From Takakia lepidozioides (lineage: Eukaryota; Streptophyta; Takakiopsida; Takakiales; Takakiaceae), in assembly GCA_030704615.1 (NCBI GenBank), contig CM060731.1, forward strand, positions 34,970,001 to 35,030,000: 60,000 nt of DNA, in the 5' to 3' direction. Position 1 is the first letter of the stretch. Each line of letters begins with the position of its first letter. The position numbers were made by a program, and so were the translations under genes. The notes under the pieces are model-generated. The model was not told the DNA's origin, did no database searches, and saw only the letters and a list, made by a program, of their open reading frames with translations. Positions 20,352 through 31,605 of this stretch are shown here, in pieces.

Positions 20352-23300
20352 ATGAAGTTTACGATGGGGACAACGGAGGCTGCTCTGGAGCACATGCATG
20401 GCAAGGCGAGGGTACGGGTGGCGCGTTTGTGGAGAGGGAGGGAAGGACAGCCTCACCGGGTAGCGGAATGGAACATTTCCATTTCTTTGTCCTCCATGTG
20501 TCTTCCTGCTTTTTCAGATGGCGACAACTGTGCTATTGTAGCAACAGATTCCATGAAGAACACGGTATTCTTTCTGTCTATCCCCCTTCTCACACTCTCT
20601 TATCTCCTGTTTCTCTACTTTGGGAGGAGAATCTGACTCGAATTTGGCTCTGGTTAGATTTTGGTTGAATTAGTTTTAATGGAATGTTCATCGTCGTATT
20701 CAGATCCACTGGTGAGGGCGTGCAGCGTTGGGAGATAATGCACTCGTTTTTTAAGATAGCAGAAACCTACTTGAATTGCAACTCGTTGTTCTCTACTTTC
20801 ACAATCTGTAAGATGCATCAATTGTATGCAATTTATAGAAGGTTGAGTACCGTAAGCATGGTACCCCTTTGATAGAAATTGGTTGTCCATCCCGGTTACT
20901 GTGGATGGCTTGTTGCCGAAAATTTGATTCTCATGAATTGGAAACGCTTGTTCCCACGTGTTCCTATTTACAAAGTCGAGCAATTGCCTGTCAAATCTTG
21001 GACTACTCAAAGAGAGTTTTTTATTCTGTCTTAGATCAGTGTTGGGGATTCTGGGACTTCTTTATATACTTGGCTATTAACGCTACTGGTGGATCTAAGT
21101 TAAGTCATTTTCCAAGAGGTTGGACAATTTGTTTACAGTCGTGCAACTCTTTTCAATGGCACCTGCTTTGTCTGCAGACAGTTTCTGGTCGACCTACTAT
21201 CTGTTGGTCCTTCTCTGTTGCCTGAGGATTTACAGTGGTTTGGAGCTGCCTACAGGTTTACAAGCTAGCTAAAGAATGCAATGAGGAGCTGTTGATGGAA
21301 GACTTTGGAGTTCTTTTAGGAAAACATTTTATTGACACCTACCCTAAGGTGTGCTTGCAGACGTCAAACCAGTCCCTTACTTTTTTTGAAAAAAAAATCA
21401 AGCTGAGAGGGTCAATATCTCTTCAGACCTCATTCAGGGGATGGTTCTTTGATAGAGTAAGTAGAATGTCTATGTTTCAGTTAGTCTGTTAGGTTATATG
21501 CCTCACAATCTGGAACTAGTGTCCAGATTGTCACAGGTACAAGGGTGGCTCTTGCTGAGAAGCCTTGGGAGCGCATTGTAGTGGATGGCCTCCCCCACCA
21601 GCATGGTACATGTTCCTCCCCTCTCCAAGAAGCCCCTTCCTTTCTCCACTGGAGTAAGAAAAGCTGTGAAGTGTTTCTCACTACAGTTCTGTATTGATGC
21701 GCGTACTGAACCCCGCAACTGAGACAGTATTCTACACAACCTGTCTCGATGTTGGCTTACCATGGCAGTAATTGACACAGAGGATGCCATGTTTCTGTAT
21801 CAACAGGTTTCAAACTGGGATCGGAGAAGCATACTGCAGAGGTCAGGGTGAGCAGTGATGGAAAGGTGAAAGTGTTTTCAGGCATTTCCGAGTTGGCTTT
21901 ATTGAAAACTACTTCAGGTGCTGGCTAAATTCCCTCCATATTCCTGTTCACCTGTGTGAGTTTTGAAAGGGGCATAGGACTGCCCTACATGTTGGCTTCT
22001 TCCTTCGACTTACTGTGCTCAATTTTTAATGTTTCTCTTCGTAGTCCTGCTGTGGTTGTATACTATTAAAAGGAACATGTACCAACATGTGCATGTTTTA
22101 GCGACATGGTCAGCTGCAAAGGGCCTCTTGGAGTTGGAAATAGCAGGAGGTGAGCTAGTTGGAAAGGTTGATGTCTTTGCAGGCAGGGTTTGAAGGCTAC
22201 ATTATAGACAAATACACTACATTGCCAGAGACAAGAGAGCGAATGCTGGCCTCAGCAATTCGTGCTGTGTGGAGGTGTGTATTTTGGAGTACAACTGAAT
22301 GAAACTATCTTATCATTAGTTATTTGGAAGGGAAATCTTATCTTTGAGCGAAGGCCCAAACATCCTCTATTTGAATATTCTAGACCATTTCTGCCCTCCT
22401 TCTTCATCAGGAAGAAAGGTAATTTGGATTCGGTTGGTTCCAGCAGGGCCTTTACTTTCCTTCTTTTGTACATTCAGCTATTTGTAATTTAATTATTTTG
22501 AGAAGCTCAACATGAGTGTAATTGGTTGCAGTTACTCCAGCAAGCCAGTGATCTATCAACCAATGTTTGAAGCAGTGAAGGAGGTCCTTCTCAGTACCTT
22601 TTTTGGGCCTCCGCAGAGTGGAGTTTACAGTCCATCTGTTCAAAATACACTCTACCTCATGGCTAAAGCTGTGCTTGATACGTATGTCCAACTTCAATAC
22701 TTGCTTTTTTTATTTGCTCTACCTTCAATCATGGCACCCAAAGGGTGATGAAGTTTGGGACCTATGAATGTGTCTACCAGGTCGTCTACCCTGTCTACAA
22801 ATTGAACTGTGTTGTCTTTCATTGGAGCCAACGGGTGCTTGAACCAAGATTTACATGGAAGACTAAATTGACAATACGAGGACCACTTTTTGGAAAAATC
22901 AAGATGAAATTGAATGCTTTGATAGAATACCGCTTAGTCCATCACCAGTCCTGGTGCACAAACTTGGCTGTCAAATTAGCTATTTGCTTCCTCCTCTCCC
23001 CTTGAATGATGGACCTACAGCATGGTTGGTATACTGTTGTTTACTTCGCTTCTGAAGATTCCAGTTGCACCACCCTCTCATCCCTTTGGAAGGTAAACTG
23101 TGATGTTTGGTTGTATGTATTATGTCTTTGTATTGTGGTTGGAAAGTGCTAGTACTGAGCTGTCTTTTTTCACTATGCAGGTTTCCTGAAATTGAGTCAG
23201 TGTATCTCAATATGCCAAACATTCACTTCCTTCCTGTAAATTTGCCCTCTGTGGGTGTCAAGGTAACATCACCTATTCACCCAGGATAGTTTACACCTGT

Positions 23301-23712
23301 GTTGTTACTGAAGGTTGTCGTTGTGACTGTGGATGTGGTTGCAAAGGAAATATGACAAGGCAAAAGTCTAGTTTATCAAACCTTTTCAGACTGAGAAGGA
23401 ATCTTTGACTAAGTAAAACCTGTGCATCCCTCACAAGTGGACGAGGGATAGTAGTAATATCATAAAGATATTGATATATTGTGATGACTAGTTGGGATGT
23501 CTGATGATTTCATAGTGAATTCACACCTAAACTGCATGAGGTTCCAGAACTCTTCCCATATTGTTTCATTTTCAGTCTAATGAAATTCTGAAGTGGTGTT
23601 CATGGCACGTGCTTAGTTTGAAAATGATATCTTCTTGCCTACCGACGAGCCCCATGGGACAATCGAAGCCTGTTTGACCAGGAAAGGCTGTGCGGCCCAG
23701 TACAAATTGTGA
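20352..23712 (+). CDS. UOX: Urate oxidase (uricase), 8 exons, 303 aa
   Basis: The enzyme oxidises urate to 5-hydroxyisourate with O2 in peroxisomes, a step of purine breakdown and ureide formation. Exons are 20,352-20,564, 21,256-21,348, 21,527-21,605, 21,807-21,917, 22,187-22,274, 22,532-22,681, 23,181-23,262 and 23,617-23,712. All introns are GT-AG and frame is kept to TGA. Family marks include HGKARVRV (catalytic Lys), ATDSMKNT (catalytic Thr), EKPWERIVVDGLPHQHGFKL, LGSEKHTAEV, GFEGYIIDKYTTLPETRER (Phe and Arg that hold urate), SPSVQNTLY (Val-Gln pair), MPNIHFLPVN (Asn and His) and LPTDEPHGTIEACLTRKG. Length matches plant uricases (about 305-310 aa). The protein ends QYKL, not the usual SKL-like peroxisomal signal. 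Confidence 0.96.
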
Positions 23713-25145
23713 GAGTATATCATGTGGGTTGGACATGATTCGTCTGTTGTGCTCAACACAAGCTATCAGCTTCCCGTAATAGCCCTAGAAGGACAGAGAG
23801 GGTTAGTGAATTCCTGATCTGAACAAGGATGGAGCATTGTTTTTGGTGATGGTGCTGCTGTTGGTGATGTGCTTCCAAGTGTGCTGGCAGCAATGATGCT
23901 GACATCATAGCTAGAGGTCGTCTTAGGGACCTGACATGTCCACTGGTTATGATGATAAACAGCTTGTGAACCCTACACCTCCTTTGTGGAGCTGGAGCTG
24001 AAATGCCTCGCTGCTTACAAACAGGTGAACCTCGTGGCTCTTTGAACAGTTCAACACTCGTGTATTTCAGTGTTGAGCCATTCTTAGCCGCTTTGAATAT
24101 TTGCATGTTGACAGCTCATTATGTCGTATATTCAAGTTGATGCAAGTGTGAACGTAAATGAATGCTAACTCTAAATATATTGGCACTCTGGGGATATCTC
24201 GATGTCAGACAGACTGCCTATTAAACTTTTTCATAGAGTGCACCTCAAAACTGCTTCAGACACCCCAACAATTAAATTTCGAGGTTGAATCAGGTTATTA
24301 AGAATCGTTAAGCTTTTTGTCTGGACCTCAAGGATTCTGAATCAACCTGTCTCTTTAAATAGGAGTAAGGCTTGGACAGGACTCAAGCTTGTCATGCACT
24401 GCTGCGACCTCTGGTGCAAGCATGAACTGAAGAGAGTTCCACCTGAATTAAGAGTGTTTGTGATGCAATATCTGAACCAAGTGGCATTTATCAAGTCCAT
24501 TGTGTCATGTGGTCTTATTATGTCAACCTCAGAAATAACATTTACTGGTGAATGAACATCAATGGGTGGGATTGCTGACAGCAAATGCACACTCTCAGGC
24601 AAGAGTGACAAAATGCCATCAGTCAACTTTCCAAGCAGGAAATAAGACATCAAACTTTCAACAAAAGAGCAGTGATATGACACGGGAGGATCTGAGATGG
24701 TGAGACAGTAAATGGTCCTCTTTATCCATGATATCAACTACAACAGTCAGATTTAGATCAGCACAAAAATCAAAAAATTTGGAGAGTCAATCATGTTTGC
24801 AAACCGTGCAGGAGCTAGCTATAGACCTATTCTGCTTAAGACTAACCCCAGAGGACTGAGTGCAGCCCTTCACCACATCCTAACTTGAGCACAAGATATC
24901 CAGGAGGATGATATCGTGAGCTCTAAATCTCTGGGGGCATTAGTTCTTCTTCGTACAAAGGACCATGGAGTCAACAGGAACAAACCCTTCAGGAGAATGA
25001 GTTTTAGGCCACTATGCCTCCAACATGACCTGTTGTTGCTCAGCTATGACTTACATCAAACAATCGAAGATCACAAAGTGAACAACTCATATGTCAATCA
25101 ACATCAACACCCTAGACCATCGCACATGTTTAAGTGGAGAACCAA
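23713..25145. other. Intergenic, no gene recognised
   Basis: This holds the 3' flank of the urate oxidase gene and then unassigned sequence. A 131-codon frame on the minus strand (24,342-24,737) has no known domain, no repeats and no splice support, so it is not called a gene. Confidence 0.4.
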
Positions 25146-25270
25146 AGTGTTAACCTAAACTTAGTAAAGTTACTTCTCAGCTGGAACACCGATCAGAAAA
25201 TATAATTTGAGGCAAGGGCCTGCTTTTCATCAGGCCAGCTTGACCCACTCTCCCCAGGATCGGGTTTGGA
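25146..25270 (-). repeat. Dispersed repeat B, minus-strand copy
   Basis: The reverse complement matches 14,320-14,450 (see that entry). Here it lies upstream of unassigned sequence that precedes the O-methyltransferase remnant. Confidence 0.6.
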
Positions 25271-25636
25271 GACGGAAGGCGGGAAGATGTGTTAAGCACA
25301 TAGGTTCCAGTCGTGGAATATCTTCCAGCTGCAAACATCCCACTAAATTTGATGTTGAGATAATTATATATTCAGCAGTAAGTAAAAACCATGGTGCAAC
25401 CACACTGGTTCACCGTACATGCTTCATGGACACGTACAATTGGAAGGAGACGCCCCCTCCACAAAACTGCCTTTGTACCATGCAACCTTACCAACCCCAT
25501 CCCAATCAGTGGTCGATTGGCATAACTGGGGTTCAGTGCTGTCTAGGGCTTCGTGCTTCAGGGTGTGTTGTCATGGGATTCGTTGCTTACACAATCTCTC
25601 TCTCTAGACATTATAAAGCACCATTTTATCATTTCT

Positions 25637-26033
25637 CTAGAGCTCTCTCTCATGGCCACAAAGGTATGGCAAACAATGCCTGATGAGTACATTCGCTCCC
25701 TCTCCTTTCCCAATGCAATTCTCTGTCCTTTCCTTCAACAAGATCACTAATGTTCTAATCGAGTGGCTGGGATCTGGGAGTGGAACAAACTTGATCTTTG
25801 AGAAACCAGCTGCAGCTATCAGTTGGCGCCACTGCTCCTCTGTTCTCTCCACTCCTTCAGTATGCGCAAGCATGACTAGTTCCATTGTCCGCGCTAAAGG
25901 GGCGAATGGGCTGTCATAATCTGCCTCTGGTGGTAAAACTGCATCGCAGATTATAACTTTTCCATTTTCTGGCAATGCCTCAGTTCCGGAAGATCTTGAT
26001 ACAGTTCTCGTCGTCCCAGTCGTGCATGATATG
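25637..26033 (-). pseudogene. O-methyltransferase last exon, frameshifted
   Basis: Plant caffeic-acid-type O-methyltransferases move a methyl group from S-adenosylmethionine to phenolic hydroxyls. A CTGCAG acceptor at 26,039-26,034 opens an exon reading HIMHDWDDENCIKIFRN, which includes the catalytic His of the HDW motif. A deletion then shifts frame near 25,975-25,982. The new frame continues EALPENGKVIICDAVLP, DSPFAPLARTMELVMLAHTE, RTEEQWRQLIAAAGFSKIKF, all typical of the C-terminal domain. The tail beyond that is longer than usual and unlike the family. No upstream exons with the SAM-binding LVDVGGG motif were found. A sequencing error could mimic the frameshift, but the missing 5' part argues for a remnant. 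Confidence 0.75.
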
Positions 26034-26059
26034 CTGCAGACAGGTTTCAAGACCCTTCA

Positions 26060-27529
26060 GGAGATGTGAAAATTAGACACATCACCCTCTCTCTATGAAG
26101 CTCTTTGAGCTTTCCATGCAGACGTTATGAAGTAGACATTTCATTTCTTCTCGAATGTCAGTGGCAGTGCAAGCATAATCTAGAGGACCACACTAGGAAT
26201 TAAATTATACAGATTTATATATCTAATTATCAAAGCACTGCGCGGAACACCCTTGTGGCGGGGACTCCCCCATATACGTAATCTCTCATCTAAATGTAGT
26301 TGATCAGCGTGAACGTGCCCAAACTTGGGCTGTTGACCGCATCCAAATCCTACGTCTTAGACATTGCATTAAGTTGCTGTCTGGGTGGTTCTGGGTTCAA
26401 AGTCTGGATACAGTTGACTGCCGTGTATGTGATTCCAGCCTCAGTTCTGGAATATACCCGGGCCCAGCGCTGCCATCCTTTTACCCCCACGGGCCACCAG
26501 AGCCTTTGCAAGCGTGGCCTAATAACAAACGTGCAGAGCGAGTCCATAAATAAGACGAGTGCAAAAGCACGTTGCTTGCCAAAAGTATCCCTGTCCCTCT
26601 ACGTTGCCCAAACGCAGATATTATGAGCAACAAAATTCTACAGTACATGCTAAACTAAGCTGCGAACTAGTTTATTAGAGTTGAGATTGGAAGTGGCACG
26701 GAAGGTCAGTTACGGCGTCCGGGAAATAATTTCAGTTGAACCAGCCAGTAGCCGCTCATTCCCAGCAGCAATCGGCTAAGTGGGTTGGGCAGTCGGTTGC
26801 TGCCCCTTAGTGGTAACTATACCCGGTCAATTTCCGAGATAATTTCTTTACAACCGGTAATATTCCTAATGATTTATTTTGTGTTCAGCTATAAATCCGG
26901 CCCTTATAAATATCAACGGGTTGACAACACAAGTGTCAAATGCACAACAATAAGTAAATAATAATAATAATAAATAATCACAACCAGTTTTAAGCAATTC
27001 AAACAAGTGAAGAACATTGTATCCTTATAGAAGTTGGACCTATCAATGCCTTCAAACCACATGGAGGCCAAGAATTGAACCCGCGTGGACAGGTGAGCTG
27101 TGATAGCAGGCAGCGAGTGCAAGCAGGCGTGGGGCTGGGGCTGCGAGAGCAACTCCAGACTTAGTAGGGTTTGCCGGCGGGCCCGCCCTCTTTGAGTTCA
27201 ATATTTTTTCACCTAAACGCCCTTCCTTGGATGTAACCCGGCCTGGCACGTTGGATTTCTGCCATGTGGTGGACTTCGACGGCCATTTCCATTTTTTGTA
27301 ATATAAGAAGGGCCGGAATCCGTCCAAGGCAGATTTCCTGTCTGTAATGAAATGGAAAGGCAAATATCCTTCCTAAAAGTAGGGCACCCGGTTGATTTTC
27401 ACTTCGGCCATTTTTTCCCTCGGATCCATTTCCTGAGGTTTCATATTTCATTAGGAAATTCTGGAATTCAGTTTGCTAGCATGTAACTGGCTGCCGGTTC
27501 TCCCCGGACGTTGGTCAGTTATTTCTGGA
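26060..27529. other. Intergenic, no gene recognised
   Basis: It contains a small AAT microsatellite near 26,958-26,972 and, near 26,392, a tRNA B-box-like word (GGGTTCAAAGTC) without an A box. Frames of up to 108 codons occur on both strands, overlap each other and carry no domain. Confidence 0.4.
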
Positions 27530-28560
27530 AATGATAACAGTTTGGATGCAGTCAGGCCACCGTAATAAACGGGCTGCAACGACCGGGTCCCCCACCAAAC
27601 AACAATCACAACTTTACTTACGTCAAAATAGTGGTTATGACGTTGTGAAGGCATTGTGTGCGCAGGAGTAATGATTGCGGGCTCAAATCGCGGATATGTA
27701 TGTACCCACACTACACTACTCGAGTGATCAATCATCGTTTCACTATTGATTTGCAAGTAAAATAATGTACGTAAAGGATGTGCAGGTGAGCTAACTCAAC
27801 GCGATCATCTCAACGACTTTCTCTCTGGACGGGGGCTTTCTCTCGGAAAAGGGAGTCGAGACTTGAGACCGCTGTGATTCGAGTGCGGAGTGATGAGGTG
27901 GAGCAGGCTGAGCTAGGGGAGCTGCGACCTGCGATTGTTGTAAGTTGGGCTTTTTGGCCATCGCTCACCGTGCTGCAAGCTGCCCTTTCCTTGGCTTCGG
28001 CTTTCCTGCGTAGGCTCCTCGGCTGATCATCACATTTCGTGCTTAGGCTTGTGAGACGCTGTCGATAATCAATGTCCCTCATTGCTTCTATTTCGCTGGC
28101 AGAGGGTTCTCGCAGCATCGCTTATATGTTCTACCAAATCCCAGTTGTCACACCAATCGCTTCACACGATAAACAGCTCCATGAGGATTAAGCACAACTG
28201 TTACGCTGCTCACTGTGCAAATTATGCATAGGTCAGCTCTTAGGCTTCTGGTTAGAATTGACTTCATCACTTGGCGCATAGCCGTCTTCGTTCTCTTCAT
28301 TTCGGTCGAGATTCGTTACATGTATTCATTCTATTTGTTCCTATTGCTTCTTCCAGATGCTAGTGTTTGCGAGCAATTGGCTGATCATATTAAACGTCTA
28401 CTTCTTCCCAGCAACTAGATTAGCACTCTTCCCACTTAGTTGTTGTCTCCCCCCATCACTTTGTGTGATCTACAATATGGTGTTCTACTGGTTAGCAACT
28501 TTCCATATTGGCTACTAGGTTGTCTTCGTTCTGATTTCTGCTTTCAGACGCTTGCACCTT
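27530..28560 (+). repeat. Third copy of LTR-like family A
   Basis: Starting at CAGGCCACCGTAATAAACGG this copy follows the right arm of the large inverted repeat (from about 4,440), including CCACCAAACAACAATCACAA and the CTTAGGCTTGTGA word. Its distal part (28,180-28,560) matches the outer portion of the left arm and its flank on the opposite strand (about 55-330). Identity is lower than between the two arms, so this copy is older or from a different subfamily. Confidence 0.65.
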
Positions 28561-29640
28561 GGTATGCCTGAAATTCATTGCACGTGGTTTTATTTGTTTT
28601 GTTGTGATGCATTCAGGAAGTTGCTCGTCTTTTTTCTTGTCTTAAGAGTTTGGACCTTAACTAGTGTATGGAAGTCTCTACTGTCACTTCTGTCACATTT
28701 CTTACATGAGCAAGATGTTGTGGTCAAACATTTTTTCTAGTAAAAAGTCTCTATTATCTTGTGTTCAAACGCCAGACTCTTCATAGTAGTTTTATGCTCA
28801 AGGCGAAGTGGCTCTTTAGTTACGCCGGCTTTGGCCGGAGTCTTCTCTCTCACTCTAGTTTTATGCTCTCTTAACATTTTACCACTCTCATCCTGAACAC
28901 AGGGATCGTGTTGCTGCAGCAACGGAGTTGGGAGAGCTGTAATGGGTCTGGACCATCAACTCATCAAAATGGAGGCCGTGAATGGAGGTGTGAGAACTCC
29001 AACATGAGGTCAGTAACCAATGTATTCATGTTCTTTAACTTTCCAACCAAAAGGGGCAGAGTCCTTTGAAACTCAATTGATAGAGGTTATGGAAAAAATC
29101 GTCGTTACAGGAGAACATGAGGCAGTTAAAAAATGGACCCACCTTGTCCAGGCCAACAGGTTCACTGACATAACAGCAAGTTATGAGCCTTGTGTATGAA
29201 AAAGCTGAGTACCAAAGCTAGGAGAAGCTATCAGCCTTCTATGACAAGGAGCTACCAGAGATAGCAGAGCCAAAGCGTCTCAGAAAGAACAGCCTGGGGG
29301 AAACAGAAATTCTATGAAGAAATAAAAATATAGGAGCTGCTAAAACCATACTGAAGCTAGAATAGAATCGCATGGCTGACAGGGCAGAAAGCTCGTTAGC
29401 CCTTGCTGCGCAGCTCCTTTCTGCATATTAACTTAGAAAATAAAAAGTTCATTAGACTCATAATACAATATAGACGGTACAGACAACATTACTGATAGAA
29501 TACAGTGATCAGTAGACCAGATCATGGAGCATTGGACATCAAGAATAACCACGTCTTCTTTGTGGAAAATTCTTTGCAGTACCTCTCCTCAAACATGCTA
29601 GGACACAAAGGGACTCAAAGACGATACAAACATCTTCTCT
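28561..29640 (+). mobile_element. Degenerate internal region of LTR-like element, third copy
   Basis: TCAAAATGGAGG at about 28,965 and the block around 29,493-29,600 (CAGATCATGGAGCATTGGAC) match 5,860-5,890 and 6,360-6,475. Between them one frame stays open for about 50 codons (about 29,047-29,199) and reads FETQLIEVMEKIVVTGEHEA, then VKKWTHLVQANRFTDI before a stop. That may be a worn gag-like piece. No polymerase or integrase motif is visible. Confidence 0.45.
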
Positions 29641-29980
29641 CCAAGCATTTTGGGCCCGTTTGCTTCAGATTCAGAGTCCATTAACCGGCCACTGGAGTCA
29701 CTGCCATAGCATTCATGTGATTGGGCACTGACTGGACTGACGCAACCCAGTCACATGGGTCTCACAAAGCACTTTGGACCCGTTTGCTTGAACCGCACCA
29801 GTTGTTGTTTGATGACGCAACCAGACATTGGAAACCTCTTGGAAACCTGTCTGGTAGTGGTAGACTTGGGGTTGTGTGACCTGCTTGTCTTTGCTGCAAT
29901 AAAAAAGGTCACAGAGCACAAGGCTTCCACGCTCAGACAGGTGTCCAAGCGGTTGCTATTGGCCCTATGTACGCATAAGG
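29641..29980. other. Element debris with a local duplication
   Basis: GGGCCCGTTTGCTTCA near 29,651 and GGACCCGTTTGCTTGA near 29,774 begin two similar short stretches. A segment near 29,685-29,705 is an inverted match to 6,795-6,815. No gene was recognised. Confidence 0.4.
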
Positions 29981-30270
29981 CCGATCTTAGATGAGGTGAA
30001 AGAGAAACATGGCAAAGGAGCTAGTCATAAACGACGACATCAGCACGGTTCGATACTCATGTCACTGATAAGTTGCTGTCATTCGATTCAGAAACTGGGC
30101 TATGGCAGATGGTGTTCAAGGCTACAGACTTCTAAGGATTGCTCCGAACAGAAACATTCTACAAATGTCTATGACAAATCTTCCCCCAAATCTACATTTT
30201 TCCAGGCTGTCGTCGTCTATGAAGTACCTAGCTCCTTTGCCATGTTTCTCTTCACCTCATCTAAGATCGG
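29981..30270. repeat. Long foldback: ~62-base arms around a ~165-base loop
   Basis: Arm 1 (29,981-30,042) and arm 2 (30,207-30,270) are inverted complements over about 60 bases with few mismatches. Words are GATCTTAGATGAGGTGAAAG and ACATGGCAAAGGAGCTAG against their complements. RNA from either strand would form a long hairpin. It could be a foldback MITE, a captured duplicate in inverted order, or a young small-RNA precursor. Confidence 0.75.
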
Positions 30271-30974
30271 GAAGGGACTGCTCTCTTCCTCTTGCACTCC
30301 AAGACCCCACATCAATGACCAGCCCGACATGTCACAAAGATAAGCAGTCCAACATGTTGCACAGATTGTAAAATAACAAGGATACCTCTCTAGAGGAGCC
30401 TCTCTCCTATCTACCTCTCTCTGTCTCTTTCCTGAGGAGAGGCGCTGTGCAGAGGAAGATGAGCCAAGACTGTGAAATGCTCTGTGTGTATAGTGGAGAA
30501 GGGCTTAAGTAGGGTGGTGGGTTTCTAGGGTTCATTATGCTCAAAGCCACCATGCTTCTAGAATCTACACAGCTTTACGGGAGAAGAGGTTCAGGGTTCG
30601 AATTGGAGAGTAAGGCTCCAGTGTTTTCTTTGTTGGCAATTTCTACTGACTCGACAAGGTGTGGCTTTTTCTTAATGTAGGATGTGAAGAAGTTTGTCCA
30701 TCCTGCAAATGTGGGCTTTTGGCTCCTGTTAGTACCATGATTTGGTATTCTTCATGATGTTTACAAGGTTCTTGGAAGAGTCAGCTTGGTCTTAGCATGT
30801 CGTGTTTCAATCTCTGCTCGCTTAGTTGCACCATGGTGGTTCTCATGGACCAATGCGATGTTTTTTTTTTTCCTCAAGCACTAAGCCCCACTAAGCCCCA
30901 CTAAGCCCTATCGTTGCTGCGCACTTAAGTCCTCGCTGATGTTTACAAAGTTCTTGGGAGAGTCAGCTTGGTCT
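30271..30974. other. Element debris with short tandem repeats
   Basis: Three units of CCACTAAGCC occur at about 30,877-30,908. The phrase TGATGTTTACAA followed by GTTCTTGG and AGAGTCAGCTTGGTCT occurs at about 30,757 and again at about 30,939, a duplication with roughly 182-base spacing. Parts near 30,430-30,555 resemble 7,370-7,505. Confidence 0.45.
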
Positions 30975-31150
30975 AGGGTATGCACGGCAGGGACGTCGGA
31001 TGGAGGCTTTGGAGACCTATGAGCAAATGATGGGGGAAGCGCATCGTGTTTGTGTGCATTTGTAATGCTTGTGCAAGCCTGGCAGCTCTGGAGAAGGGCA
31101 AGAGGTGCATGGGGATATCAACAAAGCTGGAATTGCGATTGTGCCAAAAA
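30975..31150 (+). pseudogene. PPR gene fragment
   Basis: One frame reads QGRRMEALETYEQMMGE, then after a disrupted stretch another gives GKRCMGISTKLELR while a shifted frame gives GQEVHGDINKAGI. The order MEALE...YEQM then GQEVHGDI..AGI is the spacing of adjacent PPR units. Stops and frame changes show it is dead. It is about 11 kb from the larger PPR wreck and on the other strand. Confidence 0.6.
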
Positions 31151-31271
31151 AAACGCTTGCACACCTCTCTGTGTACTCTTCTAACGCCATAATGTCCAAT
31201 TTCCTCGTGTTCCAAAGAAAGATTCAAAACTAGGAGGCCCTTGTCCTAAGGATAACCGCCTGCTAGCTGTA

Positions 31272-31416
31272 AAATTGTATACCATATCTACTATACCAGG
31301 TTTTGGGCCGTGAGATGTGAATTGTTTTGAATCATATCTTCACCGTCCAGATTTAAGGTAAGAACGGCTAGATCTATAGAGTGGAGATAAGCAGGAACTG
31401 AGGTGGAATCTGGCGC

Positions 31417-31447
<31 letters not shown>

Positions 31448-31605
31448 GGATCCGTGCAGTGAATGCGATGGAGCGATGAGTGTAGCAGGGGTGGATCTCG
31501 AGGAAGAACCTAAGCATTCAAGTGTGTGGAGATTCGGGAGGGATTCGGGAGGGAGAAAGCTCACGAAGATTTAATTCTGAACTGGAGAAGTTGGGAAATT
31601 TGGGT
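31272..31605 (+). promoter_or_regulatory. Promoter and 5' UTR region of MCCA, with (GA)n run
   Basis: This stretch is also present, diverged, in the broken copy at 44,300-44,590, so it is a conserved unit with the first exon. It contains a GA microsatellite (about 31,417-31,448) that is much shorter in the copy. No definite TATA box is assigned. Confidence 0.5.

Noticed and set aside
24342-24737. 131-codon minus-strand frame between urate oxidase and the O-methyltransferase remnant
   Set aside because: It has no recognisable domain, splice support or start context. The length is within chance for this AT content.
30102-30371. 89-codon frame running through the long foldback
   Set aside because: It crosses one arm of the inverted repeat and shows no domain; the foldback explains the sequence better.
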